From contig JABUFC010000018.1 in NCBI GenBank assembly GCA_013314715.1, positions 1 to 57,195 of the forward strand: a stretch of DNA of 57,195 nt. The letters run 5' to 3'. The notes under the pieces were generated by a model. That model did no database searches. It had not been told where the DNA came from and was given only the letters and a program-made list of their open reading frames with translations. Below are positions 26,668-37,118 of the stretch, in pieces; within the stretch, counting starts at the first letter, position 1, and every line of letters begins with the position of its first letter. A program made the translations under genes and the position numbers. This DNA comes from Bacteroidales bacterium. GTDB lineage: Bacteria; Bacteroidota; Bacteroidia; Bacteroidales; GWA2-32-17.

Positions 26668-28140
26668 ATGGCAAAAGTTTTAACTCCCAAAGAACAAGAT
26701 TATGCTCAATGGTACAACGATTTGGTACTAAAAGCAGACTTAGCAGAAAATTCGTCGGTACGTGGTTGTATGGTTATCAAACCCTATGGATATTCGATAT
26801 GGGAAAAAATACAACAAACATTAGATAAAATGTTTAAAGAAACAGGACATGTAAATGCCTATTTTCCACTATTTATTCCGAAATCTTTTTTTAGTAAAGA
26901 AGCCAGCCACGTAGAAGGTTTCGCAAAAGAATGCGCAGTTATAACCCATTATAGATTAAAAAACGATCCTAAAGGCAAAGGTGTAATTGTAGACGAAGGA
27001 GCTAAACTCGAAGAAGAGCTAATTGTTCGTCCTACATCTGAAACCATTATTTGGAATACTTATAGAAACTGGATACAATCATACAGAGACCTTCCATTAC
27101 TTATAAACCAATGGGCGAATGTAGTTCGCTGGGAGATGCGAACACGTCTTTTTTTGAGAACAGCTGAATTTTTATGGCAAGAAGGGCATACGGCTCATGC
27201 CACAAAAGAAGAAGCCATGGCAGAAGCTCAACAAATGATAAATGTTTATTCAAAATTTGCAGAAGAAACGCTGGCAATACCCGTAATAAAAGGAGCTAAA
27301 TCTGAGAATGAACGATTTGCTGGCGCACTCGAAACCTTTACAATTGAAGCAATGATGCAAGACGGCAAAGCCCTCCAAGCGGGCACATCACATTTTCTGG
27401 GACAAAATTTTGCCAAAGCGTTTGATGTTAAATTTCTTAGCTCTGAAGGCAAACAAGAATATGTTTGGGCAACCTCATGGGGTGTTTCGACTCGACTTAT
27501 TGGAGCCGTGATTATGGCCCATAGCGACAACAATGGTCTTGTTTTGCCACCTAAAATTGCTCCTCTCCAAGTCGTCATTGTACCCATATATAAAAGTGAT
27601 GAAGAACGCACTAAAGTTTGTCAAGAAGGCGAAAAAATTTTTAATGAAATTAAAGCTGCAGGAATTTCGGTAAAATTTGATGATAGAGATACCCACAAGC
27701 CAGGATGGAAATTTGCCGAATATGAATTAAAAGGAGTTCCTATAAGAATTGCCATAGGACCTAAAGATATTGAAAACAATACTATAGAAGTAGCTAGAAG
27801 AGACACCTTAGAGAAAAGTATTGTGAACAGAAATGAATTATTAAACCATATTACTTCACTCATCGAAGAAATTCAAAAAAATATCTACCAAAAAGCTCTA
27901 ACTTTTAGAAATGAACATACCTACCAAGTTGATACATATGAAGAATTAAAATCAAAAATTGAAAATGGAGGCTTTTTTATGGTTCACTGGGACGGCACAA
28001 AAGAAAGCGAAAAAGTATTAAACGAAGAGCTAAAGGCAACTATTCGTTGTATTCCTTTTGATTCTATAAAAGAAAATGGCAAATGCATTATTTCAGGAAA
28101 ACCCTCTACTCAAAGAGTATTAGTAGCTAAAGCCTACTAA
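26668..28140 (+). CDS. proS: Prolyl-tRNA synthetase, archaeal/eukaryotic type
   Basis: The 490-residue class II synthetase charges tRNA-Pro. Motifs seen are [24 protein letters not shown], class II motif 2 in [36 protein letters not shown], and motif 3 around [19 protein letters not shown]. The C-terminal [20 protein letters not shown] is the zinc-type tail of this subtype. It lacks the large editing insertion of the bacterial type. This ProS form is usual in Bacteroidota. Length is normal. It has its own promoter and is divergent from the Tyr-rich lipoprotein gene. Confidence 0.96.
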   Translation: MAKVLTPKEQDYAQWYNDLVLKADLAENSSVRGCMVIKPYGYSIWEKIQQTLDKMFKETGHVNAYFPLFIPKSFFSKEASHVEGFAKECAVITHYRLKNDPKGKGVIVDEGAKLEEELIVRPTSETIIWNTYRNWIQSYRDLPLLINQWANVVRWEMRTRLFLRTAEFLWQEGHTAHATKEEAMAEAQQMINVYSKFAEETLAIPVIKGAKSENERFAGALETFTIEAMMQDGKALQAGTSHFLGQNFAKAFDVKFLSSEGKQEYVWATSWGVSTRLIGAVIMAHSDNNGLVLPPKIAPLQVVIVPIYKSDEERTKVCQEGEKIFNEIKAAGISVKFDDRDTHKPGWKFAEYELKGVPIRIAIGPKDIENNTIEVARRDTLEKSIVNRNELLNHITSLIEEIQKNIYQKALTFRNEHTYQVDTYEELKSKIENGGFFMVHWDGTKESEKVLNEELKATIRCIPFDSIKENGKCIISGKPSTQRVLVAKAY

Positions 28141-28232
28141 ATATAAGCTGAATATTTTTAATAACTAAATTGAATAGTTAAGTTTTTTTTTATTAACTTT
28201 ATGGCTTGAATAATTCTTAATCAAAAGACTTA

Positions 28233-28925
28233 ATGAGCTCAACCATTTCTAAAACCAAATCGTTAATAATTAACACTTTATCAGAAAAATCTCTGGTTAA
28301 GCGATTGGTTTTAGAAGCGTACAAAGAAAGCTTCGAATTATTCAAAAATGCTATAATTCAATTAACTCAAGAATTAAATTCTGAATTTAAAAACAAATCG
28401 GTAGAACATGAGATAGAATACAATATTGGAAATTCACACATTGAGCTATACTTTGGCACTGAAGTTATTGTATTTAGTTTTCAGAACTCAATTTTTGAAA
28501 TAGACAAAGGGCATTCTATCTGGTCTCATTCGTATATTCAAGACCACCCACTTAATTCATATGTTGGGATTATTCATGTTTATAATTTTTTACGCGATTC
28601 ATACAAAAACAATCAAAATGAAGATTTAGGCTATTTGATTGCTCGCATTTTCGTAAACCAAGAAAAACATTATTTTGTTGAAGGCAAACGACAATTAGGT
28701 TTTTTATATAACGATTTTTCAACCAATGTAAGCTCAACTGAAGATTTTAAAAAAATTATTGAATCGTCTATACTCTATTGCCTCGATTTTGATATGTTAG
28801 TTCCACCCTACGAAGACGTTAGCATTATTAGTGTAGAACAAATAAAAATGATTATTAGTAAAGCCAAATTTCAATCGGCGAAACGATTAGGATTTCAATT
28901 TTATAAAAATGACACCACAGTTTAA
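28233..28925 (+). CDS. Conserved-looking cytoplasmic protein of unknown function
   Basis: The 230-residue protein has no signal peptide or membrane helix. It is mixed alpha/beta, with an N-terminal helical part (residues 1-55) and a central strand region (HIELYFGTEVIVFSFQNSIFEI). A C-terminal helix-rich part has EDFKKIIESSILYCLDF and ISVEQIKMIISKAKFQSAKRLG. I do not recognise the family. Its last codons overlap the region just before the first M49-like gene (11 bases separate its stop from the ATG at 28936), so it leads a run of co-oriented genes up to 36050. Confidence 0.65.
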   Translation: MSSTISKTKSLIINTLSEKSLVKRLVLEAYKESFELFKNAIIQLTQELNSEFKNKSVEHEIEYNIGNSHIELYFGTEVIVFSFQNSIFEIDKGHSIWSHSYIQDHPLNSYVGIIHVYNFLRDSYKNNQNEDLGYLIARIFVNQEKHYFVEGKRQLGFLYNDFSTNVSSTEDFKKIIESSILYCLDFDMLVPPYEDVSIISVEQIKMIISKAKFQSAKRLGFQFYKNDTTV

Positions 28926-28935
28926 AAATATAAAT

Positions 28936-30606
28936 ATGAAAAAGATAAAAGTATTATTAGTAGTCGGGATGGTTTCAATTACCATGTTTTTTTCGTGCAC
29001 AAATACAACTACTGAAAACAATAGCATTTCAACCGATACTGTTAGTAAGCCTAAACTTACTATTAAAGATCGTTTAAATCAGTATGCAACTTTCCCACTT
29101 GTAGTAGATTTAAGTTCATATAGTGAGCAAGAAAAAGAAATGCTTAGTTATTTAATAGATGCTTGTAAAATTATAGATGAAATTTTCTGGCGTCAAGCCT
29201 ACGGCGATAAAGACACATTGTTTAAAAAAATTAAGACTGAAGAAGAAAAAGAATTCTGCATAATAAACTATGGACCATGGGATAGAATTAACGACAACGA
29301 ACCTTTTATTGAAGGAGTTGGCAAAAAACCTTTAGGAGCAGGTTTTTATCCTCCCGATATTAAATACTTCCCATTTATCGATATGAAATTTGAAGATAAA
29401 TTAAGTATGTACACCGTAATAAAACGTGCTGAAGATGGCTCATTATATACCGAGCCTTATCATGTAGCATACAAAGATTTACTTACAAAAGCCGCCGATT
29501 ATTTAAAGAAAGCTGCACAAAAATCACCCGATAAAGCTTTTGCAAATTATTTAAATAAACGAGCCGAAAGTTTACTTACCGATGATTATTATTCAAGCGA
29601 TATTTTGTGGGTTGATTTAAATTCAAAATACGATTTAGAAATAGGTCCCTATGAATTTGAAGAAGATAAATTTATTAATACCAAAGCTGCCTACGAAGCC
29701 TATTTAATGATAAAAGATATTGAATGGAGTAAAAAATTTGAATCCTATTCATCGCATCTGCCCGAAATTAAAAACAGTTTTTCTATTCCAGAAGACTATA
29801 AAAAACAAATTGTTTTAGCCAATACCAATATTGGTGTTTTTGATGCTATATACTATGCAGGATGGCCCAATGCCGGTCCTAAACAAATATCAACCAATCG
29901 CCCTAAAGATGGCAGAATTTTAATGGAAAAAGGTAGTCGAAAGCTACAGTTCAAAAACAGTATGAAAGCAAAATTTGATAAAATATTAAAGCCCATAGCC
30001 GATGTTATTATAGCAAAAGAACAACGTACTAATGTTAAATTTGAAGGTTTTTTTATTAACAATGTAACCTACGAAATTGCCGACGCTATAATGGTTAAAA
30101 CAACTGTAAATGGCAAAGGTCCTGTGAAAGATGCACTAAAAGATTACTTCCCTACCATAAATTCATTAAAAGCCGATATACTTAATATGTACATACTTTC
30201 AAAACTACAAGAGATGAAAGTTATAACAGATGCTACCTTAGAAGATAATTATGTTATTTTTGTTGCCAATATAATACGTTCTGTTCGTTTTGGTGCTGCA
30301 TTTGCTCAAGGTTCTTCAAACATCATTGCATTTAATATGTTATATAAAATGAAAGCTTTTGAACGCGATGATGCAACAGGTACATACAAAGTAAATTTAG
30401 AAAAAATGAAAGAAGTTATTGGCAAAATTTCAAAAGATATTCTTACCGTTCTTGCCGAAGGCGACTACCCCACTGCCAAATCTTGGATTGAAATTTATGG
30501 CACCATGTCGCCCGAACTTCAAAAAGATATTGAAAAAATCAGCAAATCTGGAATACCTATCGATATTAAATTTGAACAAGGTAAAGAAGTTTTAGGTCTA
30601 AAATAA
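28936..30606 (+). CDS. M49 (dipeptidyl peptidase III)-like lipoprotein lacking zinc ligands
   Basis: The 556-residue protein begins MKKIKVLLVVGMVSITMFFSC, a lipoprotein signal (Cys21). It aligns over its whole mature length with the next gene product (DILWVDLNS versus DMAWMDLKD, IEWSKKFE versus IEWSKKLA, GSRKLQFKN versus GSRKLQLKN). Where the neighbour has the metal site HEVAHG, this protein has YEIADA (Tyr379, Glu380, Asp383). Where the neighbour has LEEAKAD, it has INSLKAD. All three expected zinc ligands are therefore gone while the fold appears intact and the frame is open. It looks like a pseudoenzyme, perhaps a binding or regulatory partner. The ATG at 28936 puts the lipoprotein signal at the N-terminus; an ATG nine codons upstream is less likely. 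Confidence 0.8.
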   Translation: MKKIKVLLVVGMVSITMFFSCTNTTTENNSISTDTVSKPKLTIKDRLNQYATFPLVVDLSSYSEQEKEMLSYLIDACKIIDEIFWRQAYGDKDTLFKKIKTEEEKEFCIINYGPWDRINDNEPFIEGVGKKPLGAGFYPPDIKYFPFIDMKFEDKLSMYTVIKRAEDGSLYTEPYHVAYKDLLTKAADYLKKAAQKSPDKAFANYLNKRAESLLTDDYYSSDILWVDLNSKYDLEIGPYEFEEDKFINTKAAYEAYLMIKDIEWSKKFESYSSHLPEIKNSFSIPEDYKKQIVLANTNIGVFDAIYYAGWPNAGPKQISTNRPKDGRILMEKGSRKLQFKNSMKAKFDKILKPIADVIIAKEQRTNVKFEGFFINNVTYEIADAIMVKTTVNGKGPVKDALKDYFPTINSLKADILNMYILSKLQEMKVITDATLEDNYVIFVANIIRSVRFGAAFAQGSSNIIAFNMLYKMKAFERDDATGTYKVNLEKMKEVIGKISKDILTVLAEGDYPTAKSWIEIYGTMSPELQKDIEKISKSGIPIDIKFEQGKEVLGLK

Positions 30607-30616
30607 TAACAAGCTT

Positions 30617-32527
30617 ATGAAAAATATTGCACCTTTCGTTACTTTATTAGTAATGATACTATTTTCGTGTTCAGAAAATAAAAATGAATCGGTTGATATG
30701 AACCAAACATATTACGGTAGCTACTTTATCATGAATAATGATAATAAAATGATTGAAAATGATATAAATGTTATTATTCAAAAAGATAGCATCCAACTTT
30801 TTGAAAACGATTCTTTAATTCTTCATCAAAAATTCCAAATAAATAAACAAAACAACGATACTATTCAACTGAATATACCTCAACAGCCATTTGAAATAAA
30901 ATATATAAAATCGAACCATAGTTTAATTGTAAAAGGATACAACAACAATAATTTTACTCTTTTAACTTATTCTGACCTTATGAAGAAAAAAGTTGATGAG
31001 TATGCTGTAGTAAAGTTGACAGCCAATATTAGCCATTTAAGTGAAAAAGACAAAGCATTACTCAACAAACTTTTTGATATCGCCCCCATAATGGACGAAT
31101 TATTTTGGGAACAAGTTTGTCCACAAAAAGACAGTTTATTAAACTCCATTTCTGACGAAAATGCTAAACGCTTTTTTATTATCAATTATGGGCCATACGA
31201 ACATCTTCGAAATAATAAACCATTTATAGATGGTGTTCCTCCACATTCAGACAGAATGACTTTCTATCCACAAGATATGACCGTAGATGAATTTGAAAAA
31301 TGGAATAATCCCGATAAAACAAACTGGTACACTATTATTCGCAGAAACGACAAAGGCGAACTCATAAGCATACCTTATTCTGAATTTTATAAAGAAAAAT
31401 TAAGCAAAGCAGCACAAATGCTAGATGAAGCTGCAACACTTTCTGAGAATAAATTATTTGCTAATTACTTAAAAGAAAAAGCCCAATCGTTCCGCACCAA
31501 CAACTACTTTCCAAGTGATATGGCATGGATGGATTTAAAAGATAATACACTCGATTTTGTTATTGGTCCTACCGAAAGCTATAACGATGGATTGTTTGGT
31601 TATAAAACATCTTTCGAATCGTTTATACTTCTAAAAGATATAGAATGGAGTAAAAAGCTTGCTCATTTTGTTGAATTATTACCTCAAATTCAGTCAAATC
31701 TTCCTGTTGATGAAGCTTACAAACAAGAAAAACCAGCAAAGAACAACGATTTAGGTGTATATGAAGCATTGTATTACGCTGGCGATTGTAATGCCGGTAG
31801 TAAAACTATAGCCATAAATCTCCCAAACGACAAAAAAGTAAACGAATTGAAAGGCAGCCGAAAACTTCAACTAAAAAATATCATGCAAGCAAAGTTTGAA
31901 CATATACTAAAACCTATTGCACAACAAGTTATTGACGAAAGTCAATTAACTAATATTAATTTTGACGCTTTTTTTGAAAATGTAATGTTTCACGAAGTTG
32001 CTCACGGCTTAGGTATTAGTAAAACCATAAAAGATAAAAAATTAGTTACCGATATTTTAAAAGACACCCATACATCACTCGAAGAAGCAAAGGCCGATAT
32101 TGTTGGTTTATATATTGTAACATGGTTATACGACCATAAGCAAATAACCGAACATGCATTATTAGATAACTATGTTACCTTTTTAGCCGGCATTTTCCGT
32201 TCAGTTCGTTTTGGTGCATCGAGCGCCCATGGAAAAGCCAATATGATTGAATTTAATTATTTAAACGAAAAAGGTGCCTTTGTTTTTAATGAACAAAAAG
32301 GGAAATACACCGTTCAACTAAATAAAATGCGTGAAGCTGTGGCTAGCTTAGCTAATTTAATTCTCACCACTCAAGGCAATGGCGATTACATAGGTGCAAA
32401 AGAAATTCTAAAAAATATGGCAGTTGTAAAACCACAATTACAAAATAGTTTGTCTAAAATAGCAGCAGCTGGTATTCCACGTGATATTGTCTTTGAACAA
32501 GGTAAACATTTGCTTGGATTACAATAA
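30617..32527 (+). CDS. M49 (dipeptidyl peptidase III)-like zinc peptidase lipoprotein
   Basis: The 636-residue protein begins with a lipoprotein signal (MKNIAPFVTLLVMILFSC, Cys18). Residues about 20-115 are a beta-rich extension absent from its neighbour. The catalytic region has His459-Glu460-x-x-His463 in HEVAHGLG and a second acidic segment LEEAKADIVG (Glu489/Glu490, Asp494). The five-residue HExxHG form is that of the Nudix-associated M49 branch rather than classical DPP III (HELLGH). It probably removes dipeptides or cuts small peptides at the periplasmic face of a membrane. It starts 10 bases after the inactive paralogue and precedes a TonB receptor, suggesting linked uptake. Confidence 0.85.
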   Translation: MKNIAPFVTLLVMILFSCSENKNESVDMNQTYYGSYFIMNNDNKMIENDINVIIQKDSIQLFENDSLILHQKFQINKQNNDTIQLNIPQQPFEIKYIKSNHSLIVKGYNNNNFTLLTYSDLMKKKVDEYAVVKLTANISHLSEKDKALLNKLFDIAPIMDELFWEQVCPQKDSLLNSISDENAKRFFIINYGPYEHLRNNKPFIDGVPPHSDRMTFYPQDMTVDEFEKWNNPDKTNWYTIIRRNDKGELISIPYSEFYKEKLSKAAQMLDEAATLSENKLFANYLKEKAQSFRTNNYFPSDMAWMDLKDNTLDFVIGPTESYNDGLFGYKTSFESFILLKDIEWSKKLAHFVELLPQIQSNLPVDEAYKQEKPAKNNDLGVYEALYYAGDCNAGSKTIAINLPNDKKVNELKGSRKLQLKNIMQAKFEHILKPIAQQVIDESQLTNINFDAFFENVMFHEVAHGLGISKTIKDKKLVTDILKDTHTSLEEAKADIVGLYIVTWLYDHKQITEHALLDNYVTFLAGIFRSVRFGASSAHGKANMIEFNYLNEKGAFVFNEQKGKYTVQLNKMREAVASLANLILTTQGNGDYIGAKEILKNMAVVKPQLQNSLSKIAAAGIPRDIVFEQGKHLLGLQ

Positions 32528-32567
32528 TTGAACACATAACACGTTATTGCAAAATAATCAATCCATA

Positions 32568-35003
32568 ATGAAGCTTATTGTAAGCATTATTTTTATTTTA
32601 TTTAATATCGTTGTACTTGCCCAACCATATTTACTTAAAGGAAAAATAACAAACAAAGATTACCAAGCACTCGATAATGTAAACATATTTATAAAAGAAA
32701 CACCTAATGTAGGTACTAGCACTGACATAAAAGGTAATTTTGAACTTAAAATTAAAGATGCAGGCACCTATACATTAAAATTTTCACACTTAGAATATAT
32801 AGATACCACCATTATAGTTAACATTCCTAATATTACTTTTTTAAGATTAATTTTACAAGAAAAAATAGAAAATTTGCCACAGCTCACCGTTAATGCAAAT
32901 CAAAACAAAGAAAACAATATCGAAAAATTAAATCCTAAATTAGTAAACATTATACCCGACGCTTCAGGTGGTATTGAAGCTACACTAAAAACGATGCCAG
33001 GTGTTAGCAAAACCAATGAACTAAGTTCGCAATATTCGGTTAGAGGTGGTAATTTCGACGAGAACCTCGTTTATGTTAACCAAATAGAAGTATATCGTCC
33101 AACTCTTATTCGTAGCGGTCAACAAGAGGGTTTAAGTTTTGTAAACCCCGATATGGTATCAAATATCTACTTCTCAGCTGGTGGTTTCGATGCTAAATAT
33201 GGTGATAAAATGTCTTCGGTACTTGATATTCAATACAAAAAGCCCATTCAACACGGGGCACATTTTACTGCTAGCCTATTAGGCACATCATTTACTCTGG
33301 AAAACAGCAGTAAAAACCATCGTTTCACTCATATTAGCGGGTTTCGTTATAAAACTTCGCAATATTTATTAAATTCTCTTGACACAAAAGGCGATTATAA
33401 GCCACGTTTTTTTGACTATCAAACATATATTACCTACGACATAAACGAAAACAACGAATTAAGCTTTTTAGGCAACATTGCACAAAACCATTATCGCTTT
33501 ATTCCACAAACCCGCGAAACCTCGTTTGGTACAATCGACGAAGCATTAAAATTAAAAATCTATTTTGATGGCCAAGAAAGCGATAAATACACTACTTCGC
33601 TGGGAGCCATTTCGTTAACTTCACGCCCATCGGAAAAAACAAAGTTATCATATACAATTTCTGTCTATTATACAGACGAACAAGAACGATACGATATACT
33701 AGGACAATATTTTTTAAATGAGCTCGACAAACAACTAGGCTCTAATTCTATGGGCGATAGTTTGATGAATATTGGAGTTGGTACTTTTTTAAATCATGCA
33801 CGAAATTATTTAACATCAACTATTTTATCGCTTCAACATACAGGTTCTCAAAAGTTAGATGACAATAAAATAATTATATGGGGAATTAATGGACAACATG
33901 AAAAAACAAACGATAATTTACATGAATGGGTAATGATAGACTCAGCAGGGTACTCTATTCCTTATACCGACTCTATTGTGGGCATTTACTCATTAATTTA
34001 CGGGAAAAACCAACTTCAGCAAACAAAAGCTTCAGCTTTTGCACAATATTCAAATAAAATTAATTTCGACAGCACGTCTTTATCTTATACCTTTGGCATT
34101 AGAACAACCTACTCCAGTTATTCTGATCAAATTTTATTAAGTCCAAGAGCATCGTTTATATTTCATCCCAACTGGCGAAGAAACATAAATTTTAAATTTT
34201 CTACAGGATATTATTATCAACCACTTTCGTATAAGGAAGTTCGTTTAATCAATGGTGCTATAAATTATCATTTAATTGCACAACAAAGTATTCATTTTGT
34301 TTTAGGTAGCGACTATAATTTTACAGCTTGGAATCGTTCATTTCGTTATATCAGCGAATTGTTTTACAAACGATACAATCATTTAATTCCTTACCAAATC
34401 GAAAATGTACGAATTCAGTATTTAGGTCATAATAATGCGATTGGTTATGCTGTTGGCTTAGACATGAAAGTAAATGGTGAATTTGTTCCGGGTGTAGAAT
34501 CGTGGGTTAGTTTATCCTTATTAAAAACCCAAGAAGATATTATAGACGATTTTTATTACAAAAATATCGATGGTCAATTTACACGCGTTGAACCCGGTTA
34601 TATTCCTAGACCAACGGATCAACTCATCAATTTAGGTTTGTTTTTTCAAGATTACTTACCCATGGACCCTACTTATACCATGCAACTTAGTTTATTATTC
34701 GGCAGTGGGCTCCCTTTTGGACCTCCCAAATCTGAACGCTACGAAGCAACCTACCGTATGCCCCCTTATCGACGAGTAGATATTGGATTTTCAAAAATTT
34801 TAAAATCCCCAGAACAAGAAATAAATTATGGCATCCTAAAATATTTTGATAAACTCTGGATTGGTTTAGAGGTTTTTAATTTACTCGATATTGACAATAC
34901 CATTTCTTATCAATGGGTTAGCGATATCAGAGGGCACGAATACGCGGTCCCCAATTATTTATCATCTCGACGTTTAAATATAAAGATAATTGCATCTTTT
35001 TAA
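32568..35003 (+). CDS. TonB-dependent receptor with carboxypeptidase-regulatory-like domain
   Basis: The 811-residue protein has a signal peptide (MKLIVSIIFILFNIVVLAQ) and a beta-sandwich domain (LKGKITNKDYQALDNVNIFI, about residues 22-110). The plug has TMPGVSKTNELSSQYSVRGG and NVYFSAGG-like elements (NIYFSAGGFDAKYGDKMSS). The barrel ends RLNIKIIASF with a C-terminal Phe. This receptor type is widespread in Bacteroidota, and its ligand is not predictable here. Sitting 40 bases after the M49-like pair, it may import peptides or another product, which is inference. An upstream in-frame TTG (32547) is less likely than the ATG at 32568. Confidence 0.88.
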   Translation: MKLIVSIIFILFNIVVLAQPYLLKGKITNKDYQALDNVNIFIKETPNVGTSTDIKGNFELKIKDAGTYTLKFSHLEYIDTTIIVNIPNITFLRLILQEKIENLPQLTVNANQNKENNIEKLNPKLVNIIPDASGGIEATLKTMPGVSKTNELSSQYSVRGGNFDENLVYVNQIEVYRPTLIRSGQQEGLSFVNPDMVSNIYFSAGGFDAKYGDKMSSVLDIQYKKPIQHGAHFTASLLGTSFTLENSSKNHRFTHISGFRYKTSQYLLNSLDTKGDYKPRFFDYQTYITYDINENNELSFLGNIAQNHYRFIPQTRETSFGTIDEALKLKIYFDGQESDKYTTSLGAISLTSRPSEKTKLSYTISVYYTDEQERYDILGQYFLNELDKQLGSNSMGDSLMNIGVGTFLNHARNYLTSTILSLQHTGSQKLDDNKIIIWGINGQHEKTNDNLHEWVMIDSAGYSIPYTDSIVGIYSLIYGKNQLQQTKASAFAQYSNKINFDSTSLSYTFGIRTTYSSYSDQILLSPRASFIFHPNWRRNINFKFSTGYYYQPLSYKEVRLINGAINYHLIAQQSIHFVLGSDYNFTAWNRSFRYISELFYKRYNHLIPYQIENVRIQYLGHNNAIGYAVGLDMKVNGEFVPGVESWVSLSLLKTQEDIIDDFYYKNIDGQFTRVEPGYIPRPTDQLINLGLFFQDYLPMDPTYTMQLSLLFGSGLPFGPPKSERYEATYRMPPYRRVDIGFSKILKSPEQEINYGILKYFDKLWIGLEVFNLLDIDNTISYQWVSDIRGHEYAVPNYLSSRRLNIKIIASF

Positions 35004-35015
35004 AAAAGAATTATT

Positions 35016-36050
35016 ATGGAAAAAACTCCTATTTCTAAACTTGGCGAATTTAAATTGATTGAACATCTTACAAAAGACACACCCCATTTTCATAAAGAGA
35101 CCCTAAAAGGCATTGGCGACGATGCTGCTGTAATTTCGGTATCAAAAGGGAAAAAAATATTAGTTACTACTGATTTATTAGTAGAGGGCATTCATTTTAA
35201 TTTAGTATATACTCCATTAAAACACTTAGGCTATAAAGCTGTTGCGGTTAATTTATCTGATATTGCTGCCATGAATGGTACTCCTAAGCAAATAACAGTA
35301 TCGATAGCCATATCTTCTAAATTTTCAGTTGAATCTTTAGAAGAGCTATATGCTGGTATTTATGCTGCTTGTAATAAATATAATGTAGACCTGATTGGAG
35401 GCGATACTACTAGCAGCCTAACCGGCATGCTAATTTCGATAACTGCTATTGGTGAAGCATCAGAAGATGAAATTGTATATAGAAACGGAGCAAAAATAGA
35501 TGATATGATATGTGTTTCTGGCGATTTAGGTGCCTCATATTTAGGACTACAATTACTCGAACGCGAATATAAAATGTTTAAAGATAATCCTAAGGTTCAG
35601 CCCGATTTTAGTGGAAAAGATTATTTATTACAACGACAATTAAAGCCAGAGCCGCGTTTTGATATTTTAAAAATATTCAAAGAAGCTGGAATTAAACCCA
35701 ACTCAATGATAGACATTTCGGACGGTTTAAGCTCTGAATTAAATCATATATGCAAACAATCGAATGTGGGCGCTAAAATATATAATCATAAGATCCCTAT
35801 CGATGCTATAACAGCTTTAACTGCTGAAGAATTTAATATGTCGCCTGAAACAGCAGCATTACACGGTGGCGAAGATTATGAATTGTTATTTACCGTTTCG
35901 CCCGAACATCTTAATAAACTTTTAAATATAAAAGACATTAGCATATTAGGTCAAATAACCGAAGCACATGAAGGCATAAAATTAAAACTGCAAGGTGGTA
36001 GTGAAGTAGATTTAGCTGCAAAAGGATGGTTAGCATTTGGTGAACCTTAA
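35016..36050 (+). CDS. thiL: Thiamine-monophosphate kinase
   Basis: The 344-residue protein has the ThiL/AIR-synthase fold motifs: ISKLGEFKLIEHL, KGIGDDAAVI, TTDLLVEGIHF, AVAVNLSDIAAMNG, DLIGGDTTSS, SGDLGASYLGLQLL and IDISDGLSSELNHI. It phosphorylates thiamine monophosphate to thiamine diphosphate with ATP in the cytoplasm. No other thiamine gene or TPP riboswitch is visible nearby. It follows the TonB receptor by 12 bases and its stop overlaps the convergent ribF stop by 4 bases. Confidence 0.95.
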   Translation: MEKTPISKLGEFKLIEHLTKDTPHFHKETLKGIGDDAAVISVSKGKKILVTTDLLVEGIHFNLVYTPLKHLGYKAVAVNLSDIAAMNGTPKQITVSIAISSKFSVESLEELYAGIYAACNKYNVDLIGGDTTSSLTGMLISITAIGEASEDEIVYRNGAKIDDMICVSGDLGASYLGLQLLEREYKMFKDNPKVQPDFSGKDYLLQRQLKPEPRFDILKIFKEAGIKPNSMIDISDGLSSELNHICKQSNVGAKIYNHKIPIDAITALTAEEFNMSPETAALHGGEDYELLFTVSPEHLNKLLNIKDISILGQITEAHEGIKLKLQGGSEVDLAAKGWLAFGEP

Positions 36051-37021
36051 TCTAAACAATGAAACAAATTACTTTTAATATTTTCCCAAATAGTATGTTG
36101 TTCAAATAATCGAAGTGCATGTTTTATATCTTTTTCTATATGCTTTTTTAAAGTATCGAGCGAATCGAATTTAATATCGTCTCGTAATCGTTCCATAAAG
36201 AAAACTGTAATAACTTTATCGTATAAATTATCATTAAAATCAATAATATGTACTTCCATAGATAATTGTTTTTGCGAAATATTTAAAGTTGGGCGATAAC
36301 CAATATTTAATACGCCTTTATAAAAATGACCATTAATATCAACCCAAACTGCATATACCCCAGGCATGGGTATAATTTTTTCGCTCTCTGAAATATCTAA
36401 ATTTGCCGTTGGAAAACCTAATTTTCGTCCAATTTTTAAACCATCGATAACTTTAGCCATGTAAATATAAGGATAGCCTAACATTTTATTTGCTTCGTAT
36501 AAATTTCCATTTTCGAGTGCATTTCTGATTTTAGTTGAACTAATAGTAATTGTATTGATTTGTAAAGCATCTATACGATGTAAGTTAAAATGGTATTTCA
36601 ATGCTAATTGTTTTAAAACATCAAAACTACCTTCTCTGTCTTTACCGAACTGATGATCGTATCCAATTACAAGGTCTTTCAATGATAATTGTTTTAGCAA
36701 ATGTTCTTCAATAAACTCTTGAGCTGTTTTTTGAGCAAATTCTTTACTAAACTCTTGAATAAAAACATATTCTATTCCGTATTTTTCGAGTAAATATATT
36801 TTTTCGGCCTGACTATTTATATTTTTAAACTCGCCTTTGCCAAGCACTTTTCTTGGATGTGGAAAAAACGTATATACAACGGCCTGGCAATTATTACTTT
36901 TTGATAATTGTTTACAATATTCTAAAACCGCTCTATGCCCAGAATGAACTCCATCGAAAGTTCCTACCGTTACTACTGAACAATCGAGAAAAATATTATC
37001 GCTAGATTGAATAATCTTCAC
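36047..37021 (-). CDS. ribF: Bifunctional riboflavin kinase / FAD synthetase
   Basis: The 324-residue protein has an N-terminal nucleotidyl-transferase domain with VGTFDGVHSGHR (residues about 19-30) and a C-terminal flavokinase domain with GLKIGRKLGFPTANLD and PGVYAVWVDI. It converts riboflavin to FMN and then FAD. Length is typical. The start codon is GTG at 37021; no ATG lies nearby and the conserved N-terminus fits. A -7 element precedes it by 19 bases. Its 3' end overlaps thiL tail to tail. Confidence 0.95.
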   Translation of the reverse strand: MKIIQSSDNIFLDCSVVTVGTFDGVHSGHRAVLEYCKQLSKSNNCQAVVYTFFPHPRKVLGKGEFKNINSQAEKIYLLEKYGIEYVFIQEFSKEFAQKTAQEFIEEHLLKQLSLKDLVIGYDHQFGKDREGSFDVLKQLALKYHFNLHRIDALQINTITISSTKIRNALENGNLYEANKMLGYPYIYMAKVIDGLKIGRKLGFPTANLDISESEKIIPMPGVYAVWVDINGHFYKGVLNIGYRPTLNISQKQLSMEVHIIDFNDNLYDKVITVFFMERLRDDIKFDSLDTLKKHIEKDIKHALRLFEQHTIWENIKSNLFHCLD

Positions 37022-37040
37022 GTTAAAAATCTTTAAAAGT

Positions 37041-37049
37041 GCAAAGTTA
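37041..37049 (-). promoter_or_regulatory. -7 promoter element of ribF
   Basis: TAACTTTGC on the minus strand fits the consensus, 19 bases before the GTG at 37021. Confidence 0.6.
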
Positions 37050-37095
37050 GCATTAAAATAGTCTCATATATGTTAAAAACTCAAATTTTTTCATT

Positions 37096-37104
37096 TACTT
37101 TTGC
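37096..37104 (+). promoter_or_regulatory. -7 promoter element of the thioredoxin-like operon
   Basis: TACTTTTGC, 14 bases before the ATG at 37119. Confidence 0.6.
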
Positions 37105-37118
37105 TAAAATTTTAGGAT

